In this document: positions 1 through 8,699 of the stretch, in pieces
Position numbering within the stretch: position 1 is the first letter of the stretch
Layout of the letters: every line of letters starts with the position of its first letter
Source of the DNA: Clostridiales bacterium
GTDB lineage: Bacteria; Bacillota; Clostridia; Saccharofermentanales; Saccharofermentanaceae
DNA length: 64,000 bases
Assembly (NCBI GenBank): GCA_017615755.1
Contig: JAFZZM010000017.1
Span: 20,308-84,307, forward strand
Direction: 5' to 3'
Translations under genes and position numbers: made by a program
Notes under the pieces: generated by a model
Told to the model about the DNA's origin: nothing
The model's input: only the letters and a program-made list of their open reading frames with translations
Database searches by the model: none

Positions 1-54
1 AGTCAGATCTCCATTGATGAGATGATGGGAAACAATGGCGGAGAGAAGGGCTGA
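1..54 (+). CDS. 3' end of an unidentified upstream gene (partial)
   Basis: Frame 1 is open from the window edge to a TGA at 52-54, giving a 17-residue acidic tail (ending GNNGGEKG). The stop sits directly before the queH start at 56 (TGATATG), and the queH ribosome site lies inside this tail, which is typical of two genes in one operon. Too little is present to name the protein. It may also be non-coding. Confidence 0.35.
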   Translation, partial: SQISIDEMMGNNGGEKG

Positions 55-55
55 T

Positions 56-640
56 ATGAGCGGGAAAGATGTTTTGCTTCATGCCTGTTGTGCGCCTTGT
101 GCTGAGTATCCGGTCTTTGATCTCATGGGTCAGGACATTGCGACGGAAGTTTTATACTTTAACCCGAACATCCATCCGAAGTTTGAATTTGAGAGAAGGC
201 GCGAGCAGTTGGTCAAGCTTTCTTCCATAGATGGCTTTACATGCCATTTTTCAGATGCTTTCAGGATCGATGACTGGCTTTCACATAAGTGGGAAGGTCA
301 GTATGCTTCAAGATGCCTGATGTGTTACGACATCCGTATGGATCATGTTGCAAAGTTTGCTAAAGAAAACGGGTATCAGCGCTTTTCGACCAGCCTTCTG
401 GTCAGCCCGTATCAGAATCATGAAGCAATAATTGCCAGTGCCGAGCGTGCTTCGGAGAAGTACGGAATTCCGTTTTTCTATGTGGATTGGAGACCGCATT
501 TCCGGGAAGGTCAGAACATGGCTAGAGAACACGGCCTGTACCGTCAGAAGTATTGCGGATGTATCTTTTCTCTGGATGATTCGGAGTTTAAGGAGAAGAT
601 TATTGCTTCTTTCCCTGAGAACTGGGAAGCGCAGCGTTGA
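56..640 (+). CDS. queH: Epoxyqueuosine reductase QueH
   Basis: QueH (former DUF208) catalyses the last step of queuosine synthesis, reducing epoxyqueuosine in tRNA to queuosine with an iron-sulfur cluster and no cobalamin. The 194-aa product has the family's cysteine pairs: HACCAPC near the N-terminus, SRCLMCYD in the middle and YCGCIFS near the C-terminus. A longer frame opens at 35, but the ATG at 56 is preferred because GGAGAGAAGGG lies just before it and the conserved part begins right after it. It follows a possible upstream gene by one base, suggesting an operon. Its 3' end overlaps the convergent rqcH gene by 41 bp, so the two mRNAs share a complementary tail. Identification is firm. 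Confidence 0.93.
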   Translation: MSGKDVLLHACCAPCAEYPVFDLMGQDIATEVLYFNPNIHPKFEFERRREQLVKLSSIDGFTCHFSDAFRIDDWLSHKWEGQYASRCLMCYDIRMDHVAKFAKENGYQRFSTSLLVSPYQNHEAIIASAERASEKYGIPFFYVDWRPHFREGQNMAREHGLYRQKYCGCIFSLDDSEFKEKIIASFPENWEAQR

Positions 641-2513
641 CCAGAAGGGAATTGTACTCCTCATAAATCACCATTCCCGGCTTGGCCTTAGGCAGCTTCT
701 TAACATGGGAAACCGGGCAGTAGTCGATATCGACACGGATATCATATTCTGTTTTCTGATCATTGCTTCCACCAGCCAGGACCTTGTTGCTTTTGGAGTA
801 GAAGGCGGCAATTGAGGCGGCTTCTACGATAGCTTTGTCAGTCACAGTCTTTCCGTGAGCGCGCAGTATTACATGTGTACCGGGCATATTCTTGGCATGA
901 AACCAGATATCATCTTTTTCAGCAACATGAAATGTCAGGTTGTCATTTTGAATGTTGTTTCTTCCGCTTAAGACTTCCAGACCACCATCAACGATAAAAC
1001 GTCTGGGGGAACTGGTATCCTCATATTTCTTGGAAGATTTTCCCTTGTTCTGCTTTTGTTTTGCCATGTGTGCAGCCTGACGGAGTGCACGCGATGACAT
1101 CTTGCCTGACTTGGATCTTCCCGGATGATATTTCTCGGAAGATTCGGCCTTCTTGGATTCTTTGTTCTTTCCTTCGCGGACACCTTCTTCCTGTAATTCG
1201 AAAGAAAGTGCCTTCAGATCCTCTTCCTCGGAAGCGGCATCAATTGCCTGAATGAGGGATTGAAAATAGTTGATATTCGCTGTCTCTATTTCAATGAAAC
1301 TTTTGGCTGAATCTCTGCGGCTGATGGATTTCCTGTATCTTTTGAGTAAAGACTGCCCCTGTTCGGAAGCACTCTTGTTCGGATCAAGCGGGATAGAAGT
1401 GGTTTCTCCGAAATCAGGATAATCCGGGATATCCAGCTGAACCATCCCGGGTTTAACAAGGTACTGGTATGCCAGAACGAGTTCGCCTTGCTCCTTCAGT
1501 TTTTCAGCATCCTTGGTTTCATTAAGATCATCTTCATGGATAGAGAGTTTCTTGCTCTCGTGAGAAAGCGCAAATTGAACGATAGCACGTAATTGACGGC
1601 GCTGATCTTCAAAGTGCTGCTGTTTTTCGTAGTATCCCCAGACTTCGTCCAAAGCTTCTGAAATGGTGGCGGCAGATCTTACGCTTCCGCCATCCTTCAT
1701 CATTAGCGCGTGCCAATCCTTTGGTTCGCCATCTGCAAAAAGCACACAAGGCGAGGCCTGAACAGATACGATGTCTTCAAGGATCTTTTTCACGACTGCC
1801 ATAAGATGGGCTTTCTTTTCTTCGTTAAGAGAGGCCATACTTTCTCTTGGATCGAGACCTGCCTGGAAGCAGATGTCTGCAGTCAAAAGAGGAGAGAAGC
1901 CCAGAAGGGAATCCAGAAGTGCTTTTTCCAAAGGACGGGAAAGCGCACTGTCCAGTATAGGAAGTTGATTATGATTCAACATGTCCAAAGCATCGCCGGG
2001 GATGATCTTGCCCTGGGAAGGCGGACATTCGTAGATGCGTGCCGGCATGATCTCACGCACGCGGCTTGTGCTGCTGTCAACGTGAACGACAGCATCAATG
2101 ATCCGGTTTTCCTGATTCAGGAAGATGATATTGCTGTATCGACCCATCATCTCGATGACCAGATACTTCGTGGAAGTGTCGTGGAGCTCGTCGGTGGTGG
2201 AAATGCTGATACGGATTATTCTTTCAAAATCCGGACAGCTGATATTCAGAATTCTTGCTCCGGATAAGTGTTTGCGAAGTAACATGCAGAAGTTCGGCGG
2301 CATCTGCGGGTTTTCCTTCATTCTTTCGGTGATCTGCACTCTTGCGTTTTTCGGATCGCAGGAAAGAAGTAGTTTGTAATTCTCGGAATTGGAGCGGACA
2401 AGCATAAAAATCTCAAAGCGTGACGGCTGATAGATCTTGTCGATCCTGGCGCCGGCCAGTTTGCTGTCCAGTTCGTGTGCGAGTAAATGAGCAGAGATTC
2501 CATCAAGTGGCAT
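600..2513 (-). CDS. rqcH: Ribosome quality control protein RqcH (Rqc2/FbpA, NFACT family)
   Basis: RqcH binds stalled 50S-peptidyl-tRNA complexes and adds C-terminal alanine tails that mark the nascent chain for degradation. The 637-aa protein shows the family layout: NFACT-N at about residues 1-220 (starting MPLDGISAHLLAHEL, with FERII in the expected place), a long charged coiled-coil middle, a Lys/Ser-rich linker near 450-490, and the NFACT-R (DUF814) domain near 500-620 with DIWFHAKNMPGTHVIL. Older annotations call the family fibronectin-binding protein. It is the last gene of the leftward prs-prs-membrane protein-rqcH operon, 10 bp after its neighbour. No terminator is visible before it runs into the convergent queH. 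Confidence 0.95.
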   Translation of the reverse strand: MPLDGISAHLLAHELDSKLAGARIDKIYQPSRFEIFMLVRSNSENYKLLLSCDPKNARVQITERMKENPQMPPNFCMLLRKHLSGARILNISCPDFERIIRISISTTDELHDTSTKYLVIEMMGRYSNIIFLNQENRIIDAVVHVDSSTSRVREIMPARIYECPPSQGKIIPGDALDMLNHNQLPILDSALSRPLEKALLDSLLGFSPLLTADICFQAGLDPRESMASLNEEKKAHLMAVVKKILEDIVSVQASPCVLFADGEPKDWHALMMKDGGSVRSAATISEALDEVWGYYEKQQHFEDQRRQLRAIVQFALSHESKKLSIHEDDLNETKDAEKLKEQGELVLAYQYLVKPGMVQLDIPDYPDFGETTSIPLDPNKSASEQGQSLLKRYRKSISRRDSAKSFIEIETANINYFQSLIQAIDAASEEEDLKALSFELQEEGVREGKNKESKKAESSEKYHPGRSKSGKMSSRALRQAAHMAKQKQNKGKSSKKYEDTSSPRRFIVDGGLEVLSGRNNIQNDNLTFHVAEKDDIWFHAKNMPGTHVILRAHGKTVTDKAIVEAASIAAFYSKSNKVLAGGSNDQKTEYDIRVDIDYCPVSHVKKLPKAKPGMVIYEEYNSLLVNAALPSSQGKKQ

Positions 2514-2523
2514 TCAGTAGTCC

Positions 2524-2901
2524 TCACTGCATCTCAGACTTATCCGGGTCTTGCTCGGAAAGGGCATTCTTTCTTCGTTCCAGAACCAGAAATACGATCC
2601 AGCCCAGAACCATGGCAACGACGATCTCTACGCCGAGAATAGTGAAGAAGCGGTCATAGTGATTCATTGAAACAAGAAAATCGATCGCGATCAGAAGAAG
2701 AAGAGCTACCAATGCATAGAGGATTTTTCCCCAATGAGACGACCAGATGACGGCAAAGATGGATTCCTGTTCCTCTTCGGGGATCTGTCTGGCACGAGAA
2801 GCATTAGCACGCGAAGAAGAACCGTTTCCTTTTCCGGAACGGGCCGGGGCTTGACGGGAAGATGTGCGTGTATTGCTTTTTGAAGAACCTTTCTGCGCCA
2901 T
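2524..2901 (-). CDS. Small two-helix membrane protein of unknown function
   Basis: The 125-aa product has a long basic Ser/Arg/Gly-rich N-terminal tail (about residues 1-45, likely disordered and cytoplasmic), two hydrophobic helices (about 60-78 and 87-107, the second containing VVAMVLGWIVFLVLE) and a short acidic C-tail. I do not recognise a named family. It lies 6 bp after the PRPP synthetase and 10 bp before rqcH, so it is very probably co-transcribed. There is no clear Shine-Dalgarno before the ATG, so translation may depend on coupling to the upstream gene. Confidence 0.75.
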   Translation of the reverse strand: MAQKGSSKSNTRTSSRQAPARSGKGNGSSSRANASRARQIPEEEQESIFAVIWSSHWGKILYALVALLLLIAIDFLVSMNHYDRFFTILGVEIVVAMVLGWIVFLVLERRKNALSEQDPDKSEMQ

Positions 2902-2907
2902 AGTTTG

Positions 2908-4149
2908 TTATGGAGTAGTATCTTCCGGAGTCTTCAGGTCACCCTTGCTGGCCAGAAGTTTCTTGATCTTGTCAGTAGGCTTGATCAAGTTCGCAAGAGA
3001 AGAGTCGTGGTTGATCGCATCGATCAGGAGAGCCACGAACTTACTCATGTTTACATCTGCAAACCAAGGAGCAGCAAGCAGTTCCGGTCTTCTGTAAATA
3101 AGGTTTGTAGCAAATACTTTCGAAATGATGCCTTCTTCGTAAGCGGCGTCAAAGTGCTCGACACCTTCTGTGAAAAGACCAAAAGTAACTGCGCAGTATA
3201 TGTTTCTTGCTCCGCGTTTCTTCATTTCACGGGCGATATCCAGCATTGAGTCACCGGAAGAAATCATATCGTCAACGATAAGGATATCCAGACCTTCTAC
3301 GGAATCACCGAGGAACTCGTGCGCAACGATCGGGTTACGACCGTTAACTACTTTGGTATAGTCTCTTCTCTTATAGAATGTTCCGAGAGGAACACCCAGA
3401 ATAGAAGCAAAGTACATAGCACGGGAGATACCTCCTTCATCCGGAGAAATGACCATGAAACGATCTTCTGTGAAGTGCAGGTCAGGGATGGAACGGTACA
3501 TCTCTTTGATGATCTGATATGTAGCGGAGAGGCTTTCGAAACCGGATGTCGGGATAGCATTGGCGACTCGTTCATCGTGGGCATCGAAAGTGATGATGTT
3601 TTCAACACCGAGTCCGTAGATTTCTTCGAGAGCAAAAGCACAGTCGAGGGATTCACGGGAATTTCTCTTGTGCTGACGACCTTCGTAGAGGAACGGCATG
3701 ATTACGTTGATACGACGTGCTTTACCGGAGCAAGCCAGAATAACACGCTTCAGATCCTGATAGTGGTCGTCCGGGCTCATGTGGTTGACCTGGCCGAACA
3801 TCTTATATGTGCAGGAGAAGTTGGTGACATCACTGATGATGAAGAGGTCATGACCTCTTACGGAACTCTGAATAACAGCTTTACCTTCACCGGAAGAGAA
3901 TCTCGTGTTATCAACGGCAATACGATAATCCTGACGGTAGAAACCCGGATATTTGCTGATGAACTCCTGCTCCTGGTATTCGGATCTGCGCTTGTTCAGG
4001 TACCAGTTTACCTTATCCGTAAACTCAACACTGCCTTTCAGCGGTACCAAAGCGATTGGTCCAACAGGTGCCATCGGGTTATCCCCGTATTGATTATAGC
4101 GGGAATAGGCTCTCTCATCAGAACTTTGCATGTTCGGTTCCATAGTCAT
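2908..4149 (-). CDS. prs: Ribose-phosphate pyrophosphokinase (PRPP synthetase), long form
   Basis: It makes PRPP from ribose 5-phosphate and ATP, for nucleotide, NAD, His and Trp synthesis. At 413 aa it is about 100 residues longer than classical Prs; the extra length lies in an N-terminal extension and internal insertions. Expected motifs are present: FSSGEGK near 84, FLYEGRQ near 153, FDAHDERV near 188, SPDEGG at 235-240, the flexible-loop KRR at 260-262 and the PRPP loop VDDMISSGDS at 292-301. These key residues match active enzymes, so this is the likely catalytic copy. It follows a diverged paralogue by 19 bp. The start at 4149 has GGAG four bases upstream; the ATG at 4143 is an alternative. 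Confidence 0.92.
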   Translation of the reverse strand: MTMEPNMQSSDERAYSRYNQYGDNPMAPVGPIALVPLKGSVEFTDKVNWYLNKRRSEYQEQEFISKYPGFYRQDYRIAVDNTRFSSGEGKAVIQSSVRGHDLFIISDVTNFSCTYKMFGQVNHMSPDDHYQDLKRVILACSGKARRINVIMPFLYEGRQHKRNSRESLDCAFALEEIYGLGVENIITFDAHDERVANAIPTSGFESLSATYQIIKEMYRSIPDLHFTEDRFMVISPDEGGISRAMYFASILGVPLGTFYKRRDYTKVVNGRNPIVAHEFLGDSVEGLDILIVDDMISSGDSMLDIAREMKKRGARNIYCAVTFGLFTEGVEHFDAAYEEGIISKVFATNLIYRRPELLAAPWFADVNMSKFVALLIDAINHDSSLANLIKPTDKIKKLLASKGDLKTPEDTTP

Positions 4150-4168
4150 CTTTCTCCGATCCTTTGTA

Positions 4169-5392
4169 TTACAATAATTCTTCCAGTCTGACCTGGCCGA
4201 GGAGAGAATCGAATCGCTCGACCGGACTGATCAGTTTTCCAATAGATTCATCTACATTCAGCGCATCAATGATGCGGGCAACGAACGGTGTCATGTTTAC
4301 GTCGACATACCAAGGTGCGTCGAGAAGTTTCTGCGGGCGATATGTCAGGTTCGAGCAGAGTACCTGCTTGATCAGACCTTGCTCATATGCTTCGTTGAAA
4401 GGCTCGAGACCTTCGGTGAACAGACCGAAAGAAGCGGCACAGTAGATGTTGCCGGCTTCGCGCTCACGCATATATTGTGCAGTTCTGAGCATGGTCTTAC
4501 CGGAATTGATCATATCGTCAACGATGAGCACGTCTTTGCCCTTCGGATCCGCACCAAGGAACTGGTACGACTTTACAAAATAGTTTCCATCCTCGTCCAT
4601 GCGTGTATAGTCGCGGTCACGATAGAAGAGGCCGAGATGAAGCCCAAGCATGGAAGAGTAGAAGATACCACGTGATACAGCCATTTCGTCCGGGCTGATG
4701 ATCATCATGTTGTCTTTATCAATATGAAGACCCGGATTCTTCGAGATCAGCGTCTGGATGATCTTATACGCACATTTAGGCATTTCAATACCCATGAGCG
4801 GAACTGCATTGATGATTCTCGGGTCATGCGGATCGAAAACGATTAGATTTGCTACGCCGAGGTTGTAAAGATCCTTCAGCATCTGGGCACAATCCAGAGA
4901 TTCACGGGTAATACTGTGATCCTGACGTCCTTCATAGAGGAAAGGCATGATGACGTTGATTCGCTTCGCCTTGCCGCTGACAGCCATGATGATACGCAGA
5001 AGATCTCTGAAATGATCATCTGGGCTCTTAAAATGCGGAATTCCGGAAAGCGTAAAGGTCTCATCGTGTGAGAGAACATCCGTGATAATGTAGATGTCAT
5101 GACCACGAACCGTCTGGTTCAGGGTAACTTTACCTTCACCGGTAGCAAAACGTGTGATCGTGGCAGAAATAGTAAAATCCCTACGCAAGTATCCGGCACT
5201 GTTAACGTAAGGATTGGCATTTTTCTCGTATTTAAGAAGACGCTTCTCGTAGAGAACGTCATTTACTTGCTTGACAAATGCCTCGTTAGAGGTGTGCGAA
5301 ATGATTCCTATCGGCCCGAAAGGTTCAAGTAAATAGCCGCGATAATCATCATAAGAATCAACAGAGCTTGGAATACTCGTGTTTTCTGACAT
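4169..5392 (-). CDS. Second PRPP synthetase paralogue with altered active-site residues
   Basis: This 407-aa protein is collinear with the downstream Prs copy and clearly homologous to it (shared KAKRINVIMPFLYEGRQ stretch, FDPHDPR, PRPP loop VDDMINSGKT at 291-300). Two active-site segments differ: the usual SPDxGG is SPDEMA (233-238), and the flexible-loop Lys-Arg-Arg is Arg-Asp-Arg (258-260), losing the lysine thought to stabilise the transition state. It may be a regulatory subunit, like the mammalian PRPP-synthetase-associated proteins, or have changed specificity; this is inference. The start is the ATG at 5392, five bases after GGAGG, rather than the GTG at 5404. First gene of the leftward operon. 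Confidence 0.85.
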   Translation of the reverse strand: MSENTSIPSSVDSYDDYRGYLLEPFGPIGIISHTSNEAFVKQVNDVLYEKRLLKYEKNANPYVNSAGYLRRDFTISATITRFATGEGKVTLNQTVRGHDIYIITDVLSHDETFTLSGIPHFKSPDDHFRDLLRIIMAVSGKAKRINVIMPFLYEGRQDHSITRESLDCAQMLKDLYNLGVANLIVFDPHDPRIINAVPLMGIEMPKCAYKIIQTLISKNPGLHIDKDNMMIISPDEMAVSRGIFYSSMLGLHLGLFYRDRDYTRMDEDGNYFVKSYQFLGADPKGKDVLIVDDMINSGKTMLRTAQYMREREAGNIYCAASFGLFTEGLEPFNEAYEQGLIKQVLCSNLTYRPQKLLDAPWYVDVNMTPFVARIIDALNVDESIGKLISPVERFDSLLGQVRLEELL

Positions 5393-5434
5393 AGCATCCT
5401 CCACAAAACTATATAGTCAAGAAACTACAGTACA

Positions 5435-5463
5435 AGTATAACGCTTCTTTCATTTTTTTTGTA
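5435..5463 (-). promoter_or_regulatory. Putative promoter of the prs-rqcH operon
   Basis: On the minus strand a TATACT -10 box (5435-5440) lies 17 bp downstream of a weak TACAAA -35 (5458-5463), about 45 bp before the start codon. The divergent ysxC promoter lies on the other side of the same 199-bp gap. Confidence 0.5.
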
Positions 5464-5540
5464 CTGGAAAAAACAAACAATTATGAATAAAAAAGTTGGC
5501 GCTTATGGGTAAAATGCATATAAAAATCATTTGCTTTCTT

Positions 5541-5569
5541 TTGCGCGGATTTTTGTATGGTAATATATT
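5541..5569 (+). promoter_or_regulatory. Putative promoter of ysxC
   Basis: TTGCGC (5541-5546) and TATATT (5564-5569) are separated by 17 bp. A strong GAGGAGGT ribosome site at 5578-5585 follows. Confidence 0.5.
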
Positions 5570-5591
5570 AAGATAACGAGGAGGTACGCGT

Positions 5592-6194
5592 ATGGCTATC
5601 AATTTCAGGAAAACTACTTTTTGGGGTGTGGCTTCGGATCTCAAGTCCTGTCCGCCTTTGGACCGACCCGAAATCGTGTTCTCCGGAAAATCAAATGTAG
5701 GAAAATCTTCATTGATCAATGCACTTGCAGACAACAAAAAGCTTGCAAGAGTCAGTGCTACTCCGGGAAAGACACGTCTTGTTGTATATTTCGACGTGGA
5801 CAGCAAGTTGTACCTGGCTGATCTGCCGGGATATGGCTATGCCAAGGCACCGAAAGATGTTAAAGAGAAGTTCTCCAAGCTTTGTGACCAGTACTTCGTG
5901 TCGGGAAGAGAGTTTTCCCTGGTCCTGCATCTAATCGATATCCGACATGATCCGTCAGCTGAAGATATCAGGATGATTGAGTACATGAATCATAACAATA
6001 TCCCGTATTTTCTCGTCTTTACAAAGTGTGACAAGCTGTCGCGGGCGCAGATGATGAAGCAGTTATCTGCTTTTTCGAAAATACTGGACTTCCATGACGA
6101 TGCTCACTGTTTTGCCGTTTCGGCAGAGAAGAAGATAGGTCTGGAAGATCTGAAGGTTTCGATCGAAGAATATTTACAAGATAAATTGAGTTGA
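5592..6194 (+). CDS. ysxC: Ribosome biogenesis GTPase YsxC/EngB
   Basis: This essential-type GTPase acts in late assembly of the 50S ribosomal subunit. The 200-aa product has all G motifs: G1 GKSNVGKSS near 36-44, G3 DLPGYG near 78, G4 TKCD near 144 and G5 SAEK near 175. The length is normal for the family. It is commonly next to lon or clpX; here it stands alone with its own promoter and a strong terminator (6222-6264), divergent from the prs operon. The GAGGAGGT site six bases before the ATG supports the start. Confidence 0.95.
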   Translation: MAINFRKTTFWGVASDLKSCPPLDRPEIVFSGKSNVGKSSLINALADNKKLARVSATPGKTRLVVYFDVDSKLYLADLPGYGYAKAPKDVKEKFSKLCDQYFVSGREFSLVLHLIDIRHDPSAEDIRMIEYMNHNNIPYFLVFTKCDKLSRAQMMKQLSAFSKILDFHDDAHCFAVSAEKKIGLEDLKVSIEEYLQDKLS

Positions 6195-6221
6195 TCAACA
6201 AGTGATTGCGAATAAGCTTAC

Positions 6222-6264
6222 AAATCCGACAAAACTGACAGTGTTTGTCGGATTTTGTCGTTTT
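6222..6264 (+). terminator. Rho-independent terminator after ysxC
   Basis: A perfect 12-bp stem (AAATCCGACAAA at 6222-6233 with its complement at 6244-6255) with a 10-nt loop is followed by the T-rich TGTCGTTTT. Confidence 0.8.
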
Positions 6265-6323
6265 GGGCGCCAGACATCAGTAGCGAAGAGCCGTAGAATA
6301 TCCGTATTCTTGAAAGGAAACGG

Positions 6324-8684
6324 TTGAAAGTGCGGAGTATAGCGACAAATTTGAATTGTGAGAAAACATATCCGCGATTTGTCCGAAACTGGATAGAACG
6401 CGTATATGTCTCATTGTCCGGACGACCGCTGGTGTATGCGCTTCTAATGTGCCTTTCCGGATCGTATCTAGGTTACTTTTTCCCGTTGTACGTACAGGTT
6501 TTGGTCTTCTCCTTGGGAATTATCGGGTCTTCTGTAGCTTTCTTTGTGTTTTCCTCAAGGACAGGAACCATTCTGACGATCTTGAGCGGTCTGATACTCT
6601 TTGCCCTGTGTACCATGTTCTTCTGCCAATATGCTGCAAAAGCAGCGGGTTTGCCGGAAGAAGAGCATTATGAGGGGCATTGTTATGTTCGTTCAAGAAA
6701 CGGGAACAGTGACGGATACAAGAATCTGACGATCAAACTTGAAACAGGCGAAACCGTAGCGTGGCTTACTGATTCGCAGCATGAATTCGGGGAAGAGTTG
6801 ACCATAAGCGGAACAATTTCAACGATCCGGTCGAAAGGAAATCCCGGAGATTCAGACTATAAGGGATTATTCAATAACTCCGGGATATTCCGGTCAATTA
6901 AGGTCGATAAAGTCATAGAGGAGAAGCGTTCGGGTTTTTCACTGATCAATGCATGTTTTCGTCTTGGCGACAGAATCCGACGAGGTTGTTTTGATATGTG
7001 GAACCGGTATACAGATAAAACAACAGCTGCATTTCTTTCTGCTATGGTAGTAGGGGATACAGCCCATCTGGATGATGAGGTAAAAGACCAGTATAAGGAT
7101 TCGAATCTGTATCACTTACTGGTTGTATCAGGGGCACATGTCGGTTATTTCACGGCAACGATTGCTGCTGTTTTTTCTTTGCTTTCTCATAACAGGAAAG
7201 CCAGGATCATCGTCTTGTCTGTCTCGCTTTTGTTTTTCGGATTCGTGATAGGCTGGTCAAGTTCAGCAACGAGAAGCATACTCACTTTTCTATGTGTTTC
7301 GTTTCTTTCTTTGGAAAACAGATGCGTGGACCGCCTATCCGCATGTGCTTTCAGTGCCTTGATCCTGCTGCTGAGTAATCCGTTTTCAATATTCTCAACG
7401 GGATTGCTGCTTTCTTTCGGAGCAACTTTCAGCATATTGTTGTTTGAAAAGAGAATGACAGGTATTCTGAAGCGTATCTGTCGACACTTCCCGGAAGAAC
7501 TGGTTCGGGCTTTATCGTGCTATTTGTGTGCCAGTCTCGGCATGATGCCTGTTCTGCTAAAAATCGGTAACACACAATCAGTTACAAAACTCCTTGTCGT
7601 GATATTCGCATGTTTCCCGGCAGAGCTGATCTGTTCACTGGGCTTTCTTTTGACGATTCTGGCATTCCTTCTGCCGTTTTCAGGATTAAGGCTGGTGATG
7701 TTTTTTCCGCTTCGAGGCCTGGTCATGCTTCTGGATATGCTATCGGCCTGGGGACAAACGAAGAGCGCGTTTCATATCTCGCTGCATAATCTGTCCATGG
7801 CGGGATTGGCGCTGTTGGTAAGTATTCTGCTTCTTTTTGTCTGTAAAAACGGCATTAAGAAGAGAATTGTGGTCGCTGTGTTTTCGGTGTCATTTGTGAC
7901 GAATCTTGTTAATATTCTTCTTCGACCGGTTGATTCCGGTGCAAAGGTGTATTTTCTTGATGTCGGGCAGGGAGATTGTGCCCTGATATGCTGCCACGAT
8001 AGGGCTTTTCTCGTTGATGGCGGGAATTTCGGATCATCAGAAAAGATACTTTCGGCTATGAATTATCTGGATATAGAAAAGATCGACATGGCCTTTGCAT
8101 CTCATCTGGATTCTGACCATATCGGAGGACTGATAGAACTATATCAGAAAGACAGGATCCACAGCCTTTATACACCATTTTGGGATGAAAGTTCTGAAAT
8201 GACGCAGTTGCAGGAAACTTGCCATGATTTGCCGGAATCGGCCATTTTACTGACATCCGGAAGTAGCATCAAACTTGGGGAAGGAATGAAATTTCACGTA
8301 GTCTGGCCGAGTCAGACAACTGACGGCGGAAATGAGGACTCCATGGTGATATGGGCTGAAATCCTGGGTACGAACATCTTGTTTACCGGTGATATAGGCG
8401 AGGAGACCGAGGAGAAGATCATCGGCCTGATTCCGGAGACAATCGATGTTTTGAAGGTCCCGCATCATGGAAGCCGGTATTCCGTATCCGAAGAATTCTA
8501 TTATGAGAAAAAAATTGGTGCAGCGGTAATTAGCGTAGGGTATAATCTGTATGGACATCCTTCACGCGAAGTGATCGATGTGCTTGAAACTAATGAAATA
8601 CCGTATTTCCGGACAGACGAAGCAGGTTGTGTTGAGCTTCTGATCGGTGATGACGGATACAAGATAGATTATTACTTTTCATGA
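6324..8684 (+). CDS. comEC: DNA internalisation competence protein ComEC/Rec2
   Basis: ComEC forms the inner-membrane channel that imports one DNA strand during natural transformation. The 786-aa protein has the usual three parts: an N-terminal DUF4131 region with membrane segments (about 35-190), the central multi-helix Competence domain (about 215-510, with a VVSGAHVGYF segment), and a C-terminal metallo-beta-lactamase domain from about 540 with FASHLDSDHIGG and PHHGSRYS. The start is a TTG after an AAAGGAAA ribosome site; the in-frame GTG at 6330 is an alternative. holA follows after 15 bp, a common arrangement. No other competence genes are in the window, so functional transformation cannot be judged. 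Confidence 0.93.
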   Translation: MKVRSIATNLNCEKTYPRFVRNWIERVYVSLSGRPLVYALLMCLSGSYLGYFFPLYVQVLVFSLGIIGSSVAFFVFSSRTGTILTILSGLILFALCTMFFCQYAAKAAGLPEEEHYEGHCYVRSRNGNSDGYKNLTIKLETGETVAWLTDSQHEFGEELTISGTISTIRSKGNPGDSDYKGLFNNSGIFRSIKVDKVIEEKRSGFSLINACFRLGDRIRRGCFDMWNRYTDKTTAAFLSAMVVGDTAHLDDEVKDQYKDSNLYHLLVVSGAHVGYFTATIAAVFSLLSHNRKARIIVLSVSLLFFGFVIGWSSSATRSILTFLCVSFLSLENRCVDRLSACAFSALILLLSNPFSIFSTGLLLSFGATFSILLFEKRMTGILKRICRHFPEELVRALSCYLCASLGMMPVLLKIGNTQSVTKLLVVIFACFPAELICSLGFLLTILAFLLPFSGLRLVMFFPLRGLVMLLDMLSAWGQTKSAFHISLHNLSMAGLALLVSILLLFVCKNGIKKRIVVAVFSVSFVTNLVNILLRPVDSGAKVYFLDVGQGDCALICCHDRAFLVDGGNFGSSEKILSAMNYLDIEKIDMAFASHLDSDHIGGLIELYQKDRIHSLYTPFWDESSEMTQLQETCHDLPESAILLTSGSSIKLGEGMKFHVVWPSQTTDGGNEDSMVIWAEILGTNILFTGDIGEETEEKIIGLIPETIDVLKVPHHGSRYSVSEEFYYEKKIGAAVISVGYNLYGHPSREVIDVLETNEIPYFRTDEAGCVELLIGDDGYKIDYYFS

Positions 8685-8699
8685 GAAGAGAGGTAAAGC

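Noticed and set aside
6243..6251. Possible Spo0A box (TTTGTCGGA-like) after ysxC
   Set aside because: It is one arm of a perfect terminator stem and lacks the final AA of the consensus.
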